DNA of 22,766 nt, from positions 1-22,766 of the IMG/VR virus record IMGVR_UViG_3300048694_000664; one strand, written 5' to 3'. The first letter of the stretch is position 1. Every line of letters starts with the position of its first letter. The notes below the pieces were generated by a model. The model was not told where the DNA came from. It ran no database searches and saw only the letters and a program-made list of their open reading frames with translations. The position numbers and the translations under genes were made by a program. The DNA comes from a virus. Of the stretch, positions 1 to 5,923 are shown one piece after another.

Positions 1-45
1 TAACCAACGCACCTCTCCATTTTCAATCCATCCCACTGCTTTCAC
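1..45 (-). CDS. Start of a small unknown protein, cut by window edge
   Basis: Fifteen codons remain, reading MKAVGWIENGEVRWL with a GTG start at 45. The GTG overlaps the stop of the preceding gene as GTGA, the same junction seen between the paralogue at 5541-5753 and its downstream neighbour. The open frame and the coupling support a real gene. The fragment is too short to identify, and the rest lies outside the window. Confidence 0.4.
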   Translation of the reverse strand, partial: MKAVGWIENGEVRWL

Positions 46-251
46 GATTCAACTCCAAAATGTTCTTTTAATACTGCACTTGCTTCATATTCTTGATAAT
101 CATCAAGGGCAACTTCTTGTTCAAGGATAAATCCCTCAACAAGCATAGCACATTCCTTGACAATCAACTCGGCGAACTTTTCCAAATCAATGTGATGCTC
201 GCTGTACCGATGATAGCATTGTTCAGCAAGTTCTCGAATTCGTTTGTTCAT
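42..251 (-). CDS. Small paralogous family protein, copy 1 (EHFGVE family)
   Basis: A 69-residue protein, one of six copies in this window of a family with fixed edges. The N-terminus is MNKRIRELAEQ, the central core FAELIVKECA, and the C-terminus LKEHFGVES; the rest varies. It looks mainly helical, with no signal peptide or membrane segment. The start overlaps the end of the zinc-binding-type gene upstream (248-475), and its end overlaps the next gene as GTGA. Function is unknown. The family seems typical of small early proteins of aquatic tailed phages, but that is recollection and not shown by the sequence. Confidence 0.85.
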   Translation of the reverse strand: MNKRIRELAEQCYHRYSEHHIDLEKFAELIVKECAMLVEGFILEQEVALDDYQEYEASAVLKEHFGVES

Positions 252-475
252 TTATCGAGTCCTTTGATCCACTCGAATTTTTTACCTTCTTCGTAGTACT
301 CTCGGGCACGGCCCGAGTAGTACATAATCTCGCCACATTGGGTACACTTATAACGATGTAGGTCAATATCTACAGTTGTACTAACTGTTTCGTACTGCCA
401 CTCTCCGTCTATTTCTTCACCAAAATAGTCTCGAGTAACCCAACGTTCAGTTGTTCTTTCGTGTCTACAACTCAT
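248..475 (-). CDS. Small zinc-ribbon-like protein of unknown function
   Basis: A 75-residue protein with C3 and H5 near the N-terminus (SCRHE) and a CxxC at C44/C47 (KCTQCGE). Together these could hold one zinc ion. Between them lies an aromatic, acidic stretch, and after the CxxC a YYSGRAREYYEEGKKFEW tail. ATG at 475 overlaps the stop of the preceding gene as ATGA. The metal site is inferred from spacing only; no enzymatic motif is visible. A small nucleic-acid- or protein-binding role is possible but unproven. Confidence 0.8.
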   Translation of the reverse strand: MSCRHERTTERWVTRDYFGEEIDGEWQYETVSTTVDIDLHRYKCTQCGEIMYYSGRAREYYEEGKKFEWIKGLDK

Positions 476-693
476 TCTGGTACCTCAACAAGTTGGAAGA
501 TTTTATAGGTGCGTTTGTTCTTGCCCTTGTTGTCGGGTTGATTCTGACAATAATCACGGAAGTTGCGGGCCTGTTCCATTGTGCCGTAGAATGTTTCGCT
601 ATGGTAACAATAAAGCCCTACTGAGCCGCTGTCGCCTTCCCAGTAGAAGCCTACACCGTACATGAACTTTTTAGCCTGTTTCTTTTTAGCCAT
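472..693 (-). CDS. Small unknown protein, relative of the 11122-11364 protein
   Basis: A 73-residue basic protein (starts MAKKKQAKKF). It contains FYGTMEQARNF and ends with YKIFQLVEVPE. The same order of motifs, FYGT, an EA/EQAR helix, then a YxxFxLxVP strand at the C-terminus, occurs in the 80-residue protein at 11122-11364, so the two are probably paralogues. The start lies at the end of copy 2 of the EHFGVE family. No function is recognised. Confidence 0.8.
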   Translation of the reverse strand: MAKKKQAKKFMYGVGFYWEGDSGSVGLYCYHSETFYGTMEQARNFRDYCQNQPDNKGKNKRTYKIFQLVEVPE

Positions 694-899
694 TATTCAA
701 CTCCGAAATGTTCTCTAATCTCAGCATGGGCCCTATCACCAAATTGATTATAAAACCCTAACACTGTGTCAGCACATTCCCGAACAATCAACTCGGCGAA
801 TTTTTTTACTTCCGCTTCGTTCTCGTAATTTCCATTGATATCTACAGCACCATAGATACCAGCCTTGGCCGCAATTTCTTTAATTCGTTCGTTCATCAT
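693..899 (-). CDS. Small paralogous family protein, copy 2 (EHFGVE family)
   Basis: A 68-residue protein that begins MMNERIKEIAAKAG, carries the core KFAELIVRECA and ends IREHFGVE. Two tandem ATG codons allow a start at 899 or 896. By analogy with the other copies, the second ATG (TGATG overlap with the previous stop) may be the one used. Its first 38 or so residues are identical to copy 5 at 5541-5753, and a 112-base stretch of DNA is exactly shared; only the C-terminal third differs. Function unknown. Confidence 0.87.
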   Translation of the reverse strand: MMNERIKEIAAKAGIYGAVDINGNYENEAEVKKFAELIVRECADTVLGFYNQFGDRAHAEIREHFGVE

Positions 900-904
900 T
901 CAAC
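793..904. repeat. 112-base exact direct repeat, first unit
   Basis: Identical to 5647-5758. It covers the 5' half of copy 2 of the EHFGVE family and the end of copy 3. Exact identity over 112 bases, including third codon positions, points to recent duplication or gene conversion. Confidence 0.9.
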
Positions 905-1135
905 TCCGAAATGTTCTTTAATCTTACCACCAACATTATAATCAGTGCCTTCGTTATGTTCCATGTGTTGATTCGCAACATCCGCACATTCCCGAACAAT
1001 CAACTCGGCGAACTTTTCAATATTGTTGTCCCACAACCCAATGGATTCTCGGTATTGTACCGGATTGCTCGTTAGAGTGTGAGTGGAGAAATGTCCGCCT
1101 GCCTGTTTAACAAGTTCTCGAATTCGTTCGTTCAT
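896..1135 (-). CDS. Small paralogous family protein, copy 3 (EHFGVE family)
   Basis: A 79-residue protein with the family edges MNERIRELVKQAGG and KIKEHFGVE and the core EKFAELIVRECAD. The open frame extends upstream to 1234, but the family alignment fixes the start at the ATG at 1135. That ATG falls at the end of the preceding gene (1132-1401), in the usual overlapped arrangement. The middle (about residues 15-38) is unlike the other copies. Function unknown. Confidence 0.87.
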   Translation of the reverse strand: MNERIRELVKQAGGHFSTHTLTSNPVQYRESIGLWDNNIEKFAELIVRECADVANQHMEHNEGTDYNVGGKIKEHFGVE

Positions 1136-1401
1136 GATTCCACCTTTGTTAGTCGGTCCCAAACCAAGCCGTGCCAGGGTCGGAATCCAATGGTTTCTCC
1201 CATCCAGTTTATGTGCTTGACCATCTCTGCCCAATCACCTTGGCTATCTTGATACACCACCCGGCAAGGGCCAAATATATTCCGGCACTCCTCATATACC
1301 TGTTCAGCATCGTTGGTGACACTGCGCCCACCGAGATCCAGGTCCCGGATGAACACAATGTTGCCTTCTCGCCTAACAAATTCCCAGCGGCTTCTGCTCA
1401 T
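1132..1401 (-). CDS. Unknown small protein
   Basis: An 89-residue soluble protein (MSRSRWEFVRREGN...). It looks like a small alpha/beta fold: strands around FVRREGNIVFIRDLDLGG, a helix around AEQVYEECRN, then a strand around CRVVYQD. It starts with ATG at 1401, overlapping the stop of the bL12-like gene as ATGA, so the two are translationally coupled. No family is recognised. Its position directly after the bL12-like gene may be informative, but nothing in the sequence ties it to the ribosome. Confidence 0.8.
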   Translation of the reverse strand: MSRSRWEFVRREGNIVFIRDLDLGGRSVTNDAEQVYEECRNIFGPCRVVYQDSQGDWAEMVKHINWMGETIGFRPWHGLVWDRLTKVES

Positions 1402-1781
1402 ACTTCAAATCCTACTCGACGCAGGCCCACAACGGCCACACTGTAATCTTGTGGTCGAACTGTGAGGCTCATGGGTTTGCCTAACTCGACCATGTCAGAC
1501 GCATCCTTGGCTTCCTTGAGACCCAGTCCAGTCCAGTTGCGAATCTCTTTGATACGGGCCACACGGTCAGTGTTGGGACCTACCCGGCGCAACACGATCC
1601 TGTTGTTGTGAGTGCCTGTGAGCATGGCAAAGAAGATTTGCCCTTTCACATCCGGGTCCAAGGTGCCGGCAATGGTTTCCCACAGCCGCATGCCTTCATC
1701 GGCACCGTAGGCTTCTGTGATGCTTCGCATAAAATGCAAACCATTTGCAATGACGGCGTCCTTGTGTTCTTCGGGAATCAT
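1398..1781 (-). CDS. Ribosomal protein bL12 C-terminal-domain-like protein
   Basis: A 127-residue protein. Residues about 61-127 match the bL12 (L7/L12) C-terminal domain, with the hallmark helix TGLGLKEAKD at 84-93 preceded by RIKEIRN and a final VGLRRVGFEV strand. In bacterial ribosomes this domain forms the stalk that recruits translation GTPases. The first 60 residues (AYGADEGMRLWETIAG...DVKGQIFFAMLTG) do not resemble the bL12 dimerisation domain and may be a phage-specific module. The start at 1781 is chosen because AAAGGA lies just upstream and ATG overlaps the previous stop as ATGA; a longer frame to 1835 lacks this support. A role in redirecting host translation is inference. Confidence 0.85.
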   Translation of the reverse strand: MIPEEHKDAVIANGLHFMRSITEAYGADEGMRLWETIAGTLDPDVKGQIFFAMLTGTHNNRIVLRRVGPNTDRVARIKEIRNWTGLGLKEAKDASDMVELGKPMSLTVRPQDYSVAVVGLRRVGFEV

Positions 1782-2020
1782 TGATTTTTCCTTTTTAACA
1801 GCCAGAACGTAACTTCCTCTGCAGGAATCACACACATTTCCTTGCTAAACTTATTGACGGGCCGAGTTGTGGCGCTGGGGTCAGCCAACATGATTTTTAC
1901 CGTAGCGCCACCATTGTTACGAGATTTACCCAATCCTAGAACTTGGTAGACGTTGGCATAGAACGCTACAAAGTCACCCACACGGATCGGGCGATCAATG
2001 ATGTCAGTGACTTCGTTCAC
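1778..2020 (-). CDS. Small SH3/KOW-like unknown protein
   Basis: An 80-residue beta-rich protein. The stretch RPIRVGDFVAFYANVYQVLGLG, about residues 10-31, is typical of small SH3-like barrels that begin with a VGDxV turn. ATG at 2020 overlaps the stop of the 239-residue protein upstream as ATGA, and its own stop overlaps the bL12-like start. The fold assignment rests on pattern only. No function is recognised. Confidence 0.78.
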   Translation of the reverse strand: MNEVTDIIDRPIRVGDFVAFYANVYQVLGLGKSRNNGGATVKIMLADPSATTRPVNKFSKEMCVIPAEEVTFWLLKRKNQ

Positions 2021-2736
2021 GCAAACTCCCGGTCAGCAAGCTTGTTCCACATCACTTGTTTTTCGCGGTAGCGAGCCAGGCCCGGCCAGTCAGCGGCAAA
2101 GATATTGAAACTATAACCGAATAATTGGACATAGCACTTGTGTTCTTTGCTGTAGTGCATACCACCACCACTGCCAGAGCCAGTGTAAGCACGAGGTCGC
2201 GTTCGGTGACTACCAAAGCCGCCAAAGAGATTGCCTCCTAGGTAAACACCATCCCACTCCTTGGGCCACTCGATCAGCCATTCAATGTGGCCACTCCAGC
2301 CAGGATAACCACGCGGTGCGCCCGGGACACGGCCACCCCAGTTGGTCATACCATTGTGCGGGCATGAGTGGCTGTTGCTAACTGATTCGCTCCATGCCAG
2401 ATTAAATTCAGTAAACTCCAGCAGTTTGGGACAGGGCATGGGAATGCCTTTGCCCCTGAAAGCCTTGCCAACTCGTTCCCAGTCATAGTGATTGTGACGT
2501 GCCGCTTCGGCCCAGAACAGGTGCTGGTTGTTGATAACCATAACAGCCCAGTCTTCTAGGCATTGCTCACGCTCGTACAGCGGAGCCCACTCAGCATCAG
2601 CCTGTTCGCGAGCAATAGTCAAACGTTTTTGCTCAAGACGGTGACGTGCAAGTTTACGCAGATGGTTCTGATACTTCTTTTTGTCTTCAAAGATCTTACC
2701 ATCTGCTTCTGATTTGTATGCTGTGATAACGCTCAT
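2017..2736 (-). CDS. Unknown 239-residue protein
   Basis: The N-terminal 60 residues are charged and helical (KIFEDKKKYQNHLRKLARHRLEQK in part), probably a coiled coil. The remaining two thirds are rich in Gly, Trp and aromatic residues, including LGGNLFGGFGSHRTRPRAYTGSGSGGG near residues 168-194, suggesting a loop-rich beta domain. Cys/His residues are scattered without a clear zinc motif. It is the longest gene in the left third of the window and sits in the run of small early genes. No family is recognised. Confidence 0.82.
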   Translation of the reverse strand: MSVITAYKSEADGKIFEDKKKYQNHLRKLARHRLEQKRLTIAREQADAEWAPLYEREQCLEDWAVMVINNQHLFWAEAARHNHYDWERVGKAFRGKGIPMPCPKLLEFTEFNLAWSESVSNSHSCPHNGMTNWGGRVPGAPRGYPGWSGHIEWLIEWPKEWDGVYLGGNLFGGFGSHRTRPRAYTGSGSGGGMHYSKEHKCYVQLFGYSFNIFAADWPGLARYREKQVMWNKLADREFA

Positions 2737-2737
2737 A

Positions 2738-3004
2738 TTACGCTTTCAAAATGTTAATCAGTTTATTGTGCTCGTATGCTTGCTCTGCAGCCTCGACCAA
2801 CTTGTTCATGTAAGCCGCATAGTCCTCGGCACGGCGTGCTTGTTCATCTTTGTCGTGTCGGGGACCAACCGGAAATTCTGCAACGGTCCGATAACCGTCC
2901 TCGTCTTCTTCTTTGCTATAGCGATCGGTTACAAAATAAAGGATGAGTTCTCCACGACCGTCTTTGGTTTCCCAAACTTTATATCGTCGTTTCTTGTCAC
3001 TCAT
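2738..3004 (-). CDS. Unknown small charged protein
   Basis: An 88-residue protein (MSDKKRRYKVWETKDGRGE...). The first half looks like beta strands, the second half (RRAEDYAAYMNKLVEAAEQAYE) like a long amphipathic helix. ATG at 3004 overlaps the preceding stop as ATGA, and the next gene starts two bases after its stop. No recognised domain. Confidence 0.8.
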   Translation of the reverse strand: MSDKKRRYKVWETKDGRGELILYFVTDRYSKEEDEDGYRTVAEFPVGPRHDKDEQARRAEDYAAYMNKLVEAAEQAYEHNKLINILKA

Positions 3005-3387
3005 GCAACATCTCCGAACTTCTGTTTCAGTTTTTCAAACAACTCACGTTCTTCTTGCTCCGTGGCCAACGCTGTGGCAAGTGCCCGAGCCTTTTTGGTT
3101 TCACGAGCTTGGCGAGCCTTTTCTTTCGCGGCCCATTCCTTGGCCACACGCTTGTCGTATTCAGCATCGGTTTCCCAACGATCCACACGCACGTAGACCT
3201 CCAGGCCACCGTCATGGCCATAGTATTCGGTTTCGAATTTTACTTGCTTGTCATGGGTGAAGATTTCTTCTTCGTACCGATGCAACATGCTTTGCAGGTC
3301 AATGATCACATCGTCTAGGCTACGACCGTCAAACAAGTCAACAATGTCAACGTGATCGTTACGATCTAACACACGCTTTTTACTCAT
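3001..3387 (-). CDS. Unknown coiled-coil protein
   Basis: A 128-residue protein. The first 75 residues contain beta-type sequence such as VKFETEYYGHDGGLEVYVRVDRWE. The C-terminal part (AKEWAAKEKARQARETKKAR onwards) is Ala/Lys/Glu/Arg-rich and should form a long helix or coiled coil. Similar charged helical tails occur in the neighbouring proteins at 3740-4102 and 4186-4500. Its start overlaps the end of the 54-residue gene upstream by eight bases. Function unknown. Confidence 0.82.
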   Translation of the reverse strand: MSKKRVLDRNDHVDIVDLFDGRSLDDVIIDLQSMLHRYEEEIFTHDKQVKFETEYYGHDGGLEVYVRVDRWETDAEYDKRVAKEWAAKEKARQARETKKARALATALATEQEERELFEKLKQKFGDVA

Positions 3388-3544
3388 CTACTGCCTCAAC
3401 TTTCTCCTGCGGAACCAAACGCAGGTAAGGTTCCATGTAAACGCCTTCCTTGACCGTGAACAACTCCGGCCCCATGTTGGGCACTGAATAGACCACAGTT
3501 CCGGGTGCCATGTCGTAGTGTTGTTTGGTTATTACGTATTTCAT
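3380..3544 (-). CDS. Small unknown protein (54 residues)
   Basis: Begins MKYVITKQHYDMAPGTVVYS and ends VPQEKVEAVDE. The frame is supported by coupling at both ends: its ATG overlaps the stop of copy 4 of the EHFGVE family as TGATG, and its stop lies within the start of the next gene as ATGAGTAA. The sequence looks like a small beta protein. No function is recognised. Confidence 0.75.
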   Translation of the reverse strand: MKYVITKQHYDMAPGTVVYSVPNMGPELFTVKEGVYMEPYLRLVPQEKVEAVDE

Positions 3545-3738
3545 CATTTGACTCCGAAATGTTCTTTAATCATAGCCGCATAGTGATGAGGTCCTGGATT
3601 TACATAGGCCATTGCTAAACATTTATCAGCACATTCTCGCACAATCAACTCGGCGAATTCTGCCTTGTCCTCTTCAGCCCAGGTTAAACCAACTCTACCA
3701 TTTAGTCCTTGGACGATTTCAAAAATTCGTTCGTTCAT
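3544..3738 (-). CDS. Small paralogous family protein, copy 4 (EHFGVE family)
   Basis: At 64 residues this is the shortest copy: MNERIFEIVQGLNG at the start, core EFAELIVRECAD, end MIKEHFGVK. The variable segment between start and core is only about 14 residues, compared with up to 26 in copy 3. It starts one base after the stop of the coiled-coil gene upstream. Function unknown. Confidence 0.86.
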   Translation of the reverse strand: MNERIFEIVQGLNGRVGLTWAEEDKAEFAELIVRECADKCLAMAYVNPGPHHYAAMIKEHFGVK

Positions 3739-3739
3739 T

Positions 3740-4102
3740 TTACAACCCCAACACTTCGCGTTCTTCTTGGCTGAGTTTATTCAGTGCGGCGCTACGGACA
3801 TTGGCACGGCGCTCGGCTTCGGCACGTTTTGCTTCCTTGTCCTCCACGTTGTATTCCAGTTCCCACAGACTGGTATCAGCAAACTCAGTCCACGCAGGCA
3901 GAACGTAGAAGGTAGTGTAGCGGTTATCACGGTCGCTGAGCACAAACTTAGCGTCCTTGACTTCGATCTCAAAGTTCATTTTAGTGGCACGATCCAGGAC
4001 TGCCATCATGCGCTCAGTGTAGGTGGACTTGGCCAGTTCCACACGCTTTTCGAGCTCTGCGGCTTCGCGGGCCAGTCGTTCTGCTTTGGTTTCTCGTGCC
4101 AT
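3740..4102 (-). CDS. Unknown coiled-coil protein, promoter-proximal
   Basis: A 120-residue protein, highly charged and helical (MARETKAERLAREAAELEKR). A central beta-like stretch reads FVLSDRDNRYTTFYVLPAW, and the tail RRANVRSAALNKLSQEEREVLGL resembles the end of the 4186-4500 protein. The start at 4102 is preceded by AAGGAG at 6 bases; the frame is open to 4165 but has no such site there. It is the first gene behind the strong promoter at 4133-4161. Function unknown. Confidence 0.85.
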   Translation of the reverse strand: MARETKAERLAREAAELEKRVELAKSTYTERMMAVLDRATKMNFEIEVKDAKFVLSDRDNRYTTFYVLPAWTEFADTSLWELEYNVEDKEAKRAEAERRANVRSAALNKLSQEEREVLGL

Positions 4103-4132
4103 TTGCGGCTCCTTATTTCTTACTATGCTTAT

Positions 4133-4161
4133 ATTATAGCAAATTGGGAAATATTGGTCAA
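4133..4161 (-). promoter_or_regulatory. Sigma70-type promoter
   Basis: On the minus strand, -35 TTGACC (4161-4156) and -10 TATAAT (4138-4133) are separated by 17 bases. It faces the gene at 3740-4102, about 30 bases away, and lies just behind the hairpin at 4168-4190. The spacing and -10 are ideal for the host housekeeping sigma factor, as expected of a phage early promoter. Confidence 0.85.
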
Positions 4162-4167
4162 CCAACG

Positions 4168-4190
4168 AGTAGTACTACAAAAGTACTACT
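4168..4190 (-). terminator. Hairpin, probable terminator or attenuator
   Basis: A perfect 9-base stem AGTAGTACT / AGTACTACT with a 5-base loop. The left arm on the coding strand contains the TAG stop of the gene at 4186-4500. The same stem and loop recur at 6755-6783. On the minus strand it is followed by CGTTGG, not a U-run, so termination in this direction may be weak; T-rich flanks on the other strand would favour stopping + strand transcripts. Confidence 0.6.
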
Positions 4191-4500
4191 TTTTCTTTAG
4201 TCCCAACAGGGCTTTTTCCTCGTCGGTTAGTCGTGCCAGCAGTCGCTCTTTGGCTTCCTTGCGGTCTTGACGAGCCTGTGCTTCGGCTCGAGCTTTGCGG
4301 TCAGCTTCTTTGTGTGTGGTCCACCACTCACGGATCTCATCATCCCGGAGCAACAGGAAATCTTCCTTGCCCATTTCTTCCAGTGCCGCCAGGGCCTTAC
4401 AGGCAATACGAGCCAGTTTGTCGGCTTCGTTTTTGAGCCGCTTGATGTCTCGATCGGTGCTGGTCCGAGCCCAGTTTGTGTCATAACTCATGCAAGGCAT
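4186..4500 (-). CDS. Unknown coiled-coil protein
   Basis: A 104-residue protein. After a short MPCMSYDTNWARTSTDRD lead it is almost wholly charged helix, rich in Ala/Lys/Arg/Glu, ending LLARLTDEEKALLGLKKK. The start at 4500 is fixed by AGGAGG four bases upstream; the frame continues to 4587 without a site. The tail L..LxxEEkxLLGL is shared with the protein at 3740-4102, so the two may be distant paralogues. The stop codon lies inside the hairpin at 4168-4190. Confidence 0.82.
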   Translation of the reverse strand: MPCMSYDTNWARTSTDRDIKRLKNEADKLARIACKALAALEEMGKEDFLLLRDDEIREWWTTHKEADRKARAEAQARQDRKEAKERLLARLTDEEKALLGLKKK

Positions 4501-4501
4501 A

Positions 4502-4663
4502 TTACCTCCTAAGTGTTTTCCAAATTTTCTTTGCTTGTTCTTGCCGGTGTTGTTTGCAATTTTTGCTACAGAACTGAGCCCATCCACGTTGTCTATCTGC
4601 TACTCTAGCAGTAAACAGGCCCTCGCAATGTTTGCACTGGTAAGAGCCTTTTAGACCCCTCAT
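4502..4663 (-). CDS. 53-residue putative zinc-finger protein
   Basis: Sequence begins MRGLKGSYQCKHCEGLF and contains CKHC at about 10-13 and CSKNC at about 32-36, a CxxC...CxxxC arrangement separated by about 18 residues that can bind one zinc ion. The remainder is basic (RQEQAKKIWKTLRR), consistent with nucleic-acid binding. ATG at 4663 overlaps the previous stop as ATGA. AGGAGG at the end of the gene serves the next gene. The zinc assignment is inferred from spacing. Confidence 0.78.
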   Translation of the reverse strand: MRGLKGSYQCKHCEGLFTARVADRQRGWAQFCSKNCKQHRQEQAKKIWKTLRR

Positions 4664-5085
4664 ACTTCCTCTTCTTCGTATTCTTCTTCGTCTGCGGCAG
4701 TTTCGATTTGCACATGTCCGAACTTCAGCAATCCGTAGTCTGCTTCCACTTCAAAAGGTTGTTCAAAATCTACAATAGCGCCCAACTGCACAAGGCGTTC
4801 AAGGTCGTAAGTTTTATCTTGGATGTCTTCCACACGAATACAACCAATGCTTCCGGAGTCCACACTATGGTCGGTGCCAATATTGCTCCGGTAAGAGCCA
4901 TCGCCGTATGCAGTGCCAAAACTAGCAAAGCGACGACCGTCTGCTAGCGTAAACTCACCTTCCACTTGCCTCTCATAATTTTGACCGGGCACATAAGGGA
5001 AGAACAACTCGCAACACTCTTTCCACTCGTTGTGCATTACATAACACAAGTCGCCAATGTAGTATCGGCCAGCGGGCATGGTCAT
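4660..5085 (-). CDS. Unknown phage protein with PAGRYYIGDLCY motif
   Basis: A 141-residue protein starting MTMPAGRYYIGDLCYVM. It holds the runs FASFGTAYGDGSYRS and VDSGSIGCIRVEDI and has a very acidic tail (DEEEYEEEEV). It looks like a globular beta protein without membrane segments. The start at 5085 has AGGAG seven bases upstream and overlaps the previous stop as ATGA, favouring it over the ATG at 5112. I recall related proteins of unknown function in phages and bacteria but cannot name the family. Confidence 0.8.
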   Translation of the reverse strand: MTMPAGRYYIGDLCYVMHNEWKECCELFFPYVPGQNYERQVEGEFTLADGRRFASFGTAYGDGSYRSNIGTDHSVDSGSIGCIRVEDIQDKTYDLERLVQLGAIVDFEQPFEVEADYGLLKFGHVQIETAADEEEYEEEEV

Positions 5086-5351
5086 TTCAAGTCTCCTTTG
5101 AGGGTGTGCCACATTTTAGGATCACATCCGAGATAGATGTGATACTTTTGATAATTTCTCCAGCGACTCAATCGGTTTACTCTGGTTTCGATCCAGTCAA
5201 ATAATGAGTTACGAAACCAAAACGGATTGACAATTGCTACAATCAGCGCCAACAGCACAGGCACAATGGCCACTGCAACAATAAGCCAATGGAATGCCAT
5301 AGCGCGATAGTAGTTGCCTTCGCCGGGTTTGAGTTCGATTTCTTTGTTCAT
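5082..5351 (-). CDS. Small single-pass membrane protein
   Basis: An 89-residue protein. Residues about 20-43 (FHWLIVAVAIVPVLLALIVAIV) form one clear transmembrane helix. The N-terminus (MNKEIELKPGEGNYYRA) is hydrophilic. The C-terminal 45 residues are basic and aromatic (RVNRLSRWRNYQKYH), probably cytoplasmic. It could act at the inner membrane, for example in superinfection exclusion, but nothing specific is recognisable. Confidence 0.8.
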   Translation of the reverse strand: MNKEIELKPGEGNYYRAMAFHWLIVAVAIVPVLLALIVAIVNPFWFRNSLFDWIETRVNRLSRWRNYQKYHIYLGCDPKMWHTLKGDLK

Positions 5352-5352
5352 G

Positions 5353-5544
5353 TTAGTCCATCAAGTTGTAAATTCGCTCGGTCCAATAACTGTCATAGCT
5401 CTGGCACTGCTCTGCTATTTTACCCACTTCTGCACTTTTTCGCAAGTAGGTTCGAGCATTCTTGACAGCTTGCAGTTGCTCTATAATTTGATCAATGTGT
5501 GCATCCATTTGATCATCTAGTTGGGTACGAAAAAGTTTGGTCAC
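5353..5544 (-). CDS. Small helical unknown protein, GTG start
   Basis: A 63-residue protein beginning MTKLFRTQLDDQMDAHIDQI and mostly amphipathic helix. It starts with GTG at 5544, which overlaps the stop of copy 5 of the EHFGVE family as GTGA, so translation depends on coupling. Its stop is one base before the next ATG. Function unknown. Confidence 0.75.
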   Translation of the reverse strand: MTKLFRTQLDDQMDAHIDQIIEQLQAVKNARTYLRKSAEVGKIAEQCQSYDSYWTERIYNLMD

Positions 5545-5753
5545 GATTCAACTCCGAAATGCTCTTTTAGATTTCGTTCTTCCAGAATACCAAATCCTTC
5601 AACACCTCGGCGGTGTAAATGTGCGGCACATTCTCTCACAATCAATTCGGCGAATTTTTTTACTTCCGCTTCGTTCTCGTAATTTCCATTGATATCTACA
5701 GCACCATAGATACCAGCCTTGGCCGCAATTTCTTTAATTCGTTCGTTCATCAT
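5541..5753 (-). CDS. Small paralogous family protein, copy 5 (EHFGVE family)
   Basis: A 70-residue protein: the MMNERIKEIAAKAG start and FAELIVRECA core are identical to copy 2, then a different segment (HLHRRGVEGFGILEERN) and LKEHFGVES. The first 112 bases, including the start region, are an exact duplicate of DNA at 793-904. Two adjacent ATG codons precede it; the first overlaps the previous stop as ATGA, the second as TGATG. Function unknown. Confidence 0.87.
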   Translation of the reverse strand: MMNERIKEIAAKAGIYGAVDINGNYENEAEVKKFAELIVRECAAHLHRRGVEGFGILEERNLKEHFGVES

Positions 5754-5758
5754 TCAAC
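5647..5758. repeat. 112-base exact direct repeat, second unit
   Basis: Identical base for base to 793-904. It covers the 5' half of copy 5 of the EHFGVE family plus the start junction. Just outside the unit the copies diverge: one mismatch directly at the left edge, then unrelated 3' gene halves. Confidence 0.9.
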
Positions 5759-5923
5759 ATTCTTATTTGATATCTCAGTCTTACCATCTGGCCGCTCAAC
5801 CCGCTGTCTGCGTTGGCAGTTGATAGGACCAGGCATAGGGTTAGCGAATACTTTTGCCAATCTATCAAATGCCACTTCGTCTCCCGGTAGCTGATCACGC
5901 CCTACTAATTTACTCAATTCCAT
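5750..5923 (-). CDS. Small unknown protein between two family copies
   Basis: A 57-residue protein, MELSKLVGRDQLPGDEVAF at the start and TEISNKNVE at the end, hydrophilic. It is coupled on both sides: ATG at 5923 overlaps the stop of copy 6 as TGATG, and its TGA overlaps the start of copy 5. No function is recognised. Confidence 0.72.
   Translation of the reverse strand: MELSKLVGRDQLPGDEVAFDRLAKVFANPMPGPINCQRRQRVERPDGKTEISNKNVE

Noticed and set aside
896-1234. Longer N-terminal version of family copy 3
   Set aside because: The extra 33 residues are the neighbouring gene read in another frame; family alignment and the overlap pattern fix the start at 1135.
2681-3196. + strand open frame (171 codons)
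   Set aside because: Antisense to two coupled minus-strand genes, with hydrophobic low-complexity translation typical of shadow frames.
3665-4270. Long + strand open frame (201 codons)
   Set aside because: It lies opposite well-supported minus-strand genes with ribosome sites, a promoter and coupling, and crosses the promoter/hairpin cassette. The translated sequence has no protein-like motifs.
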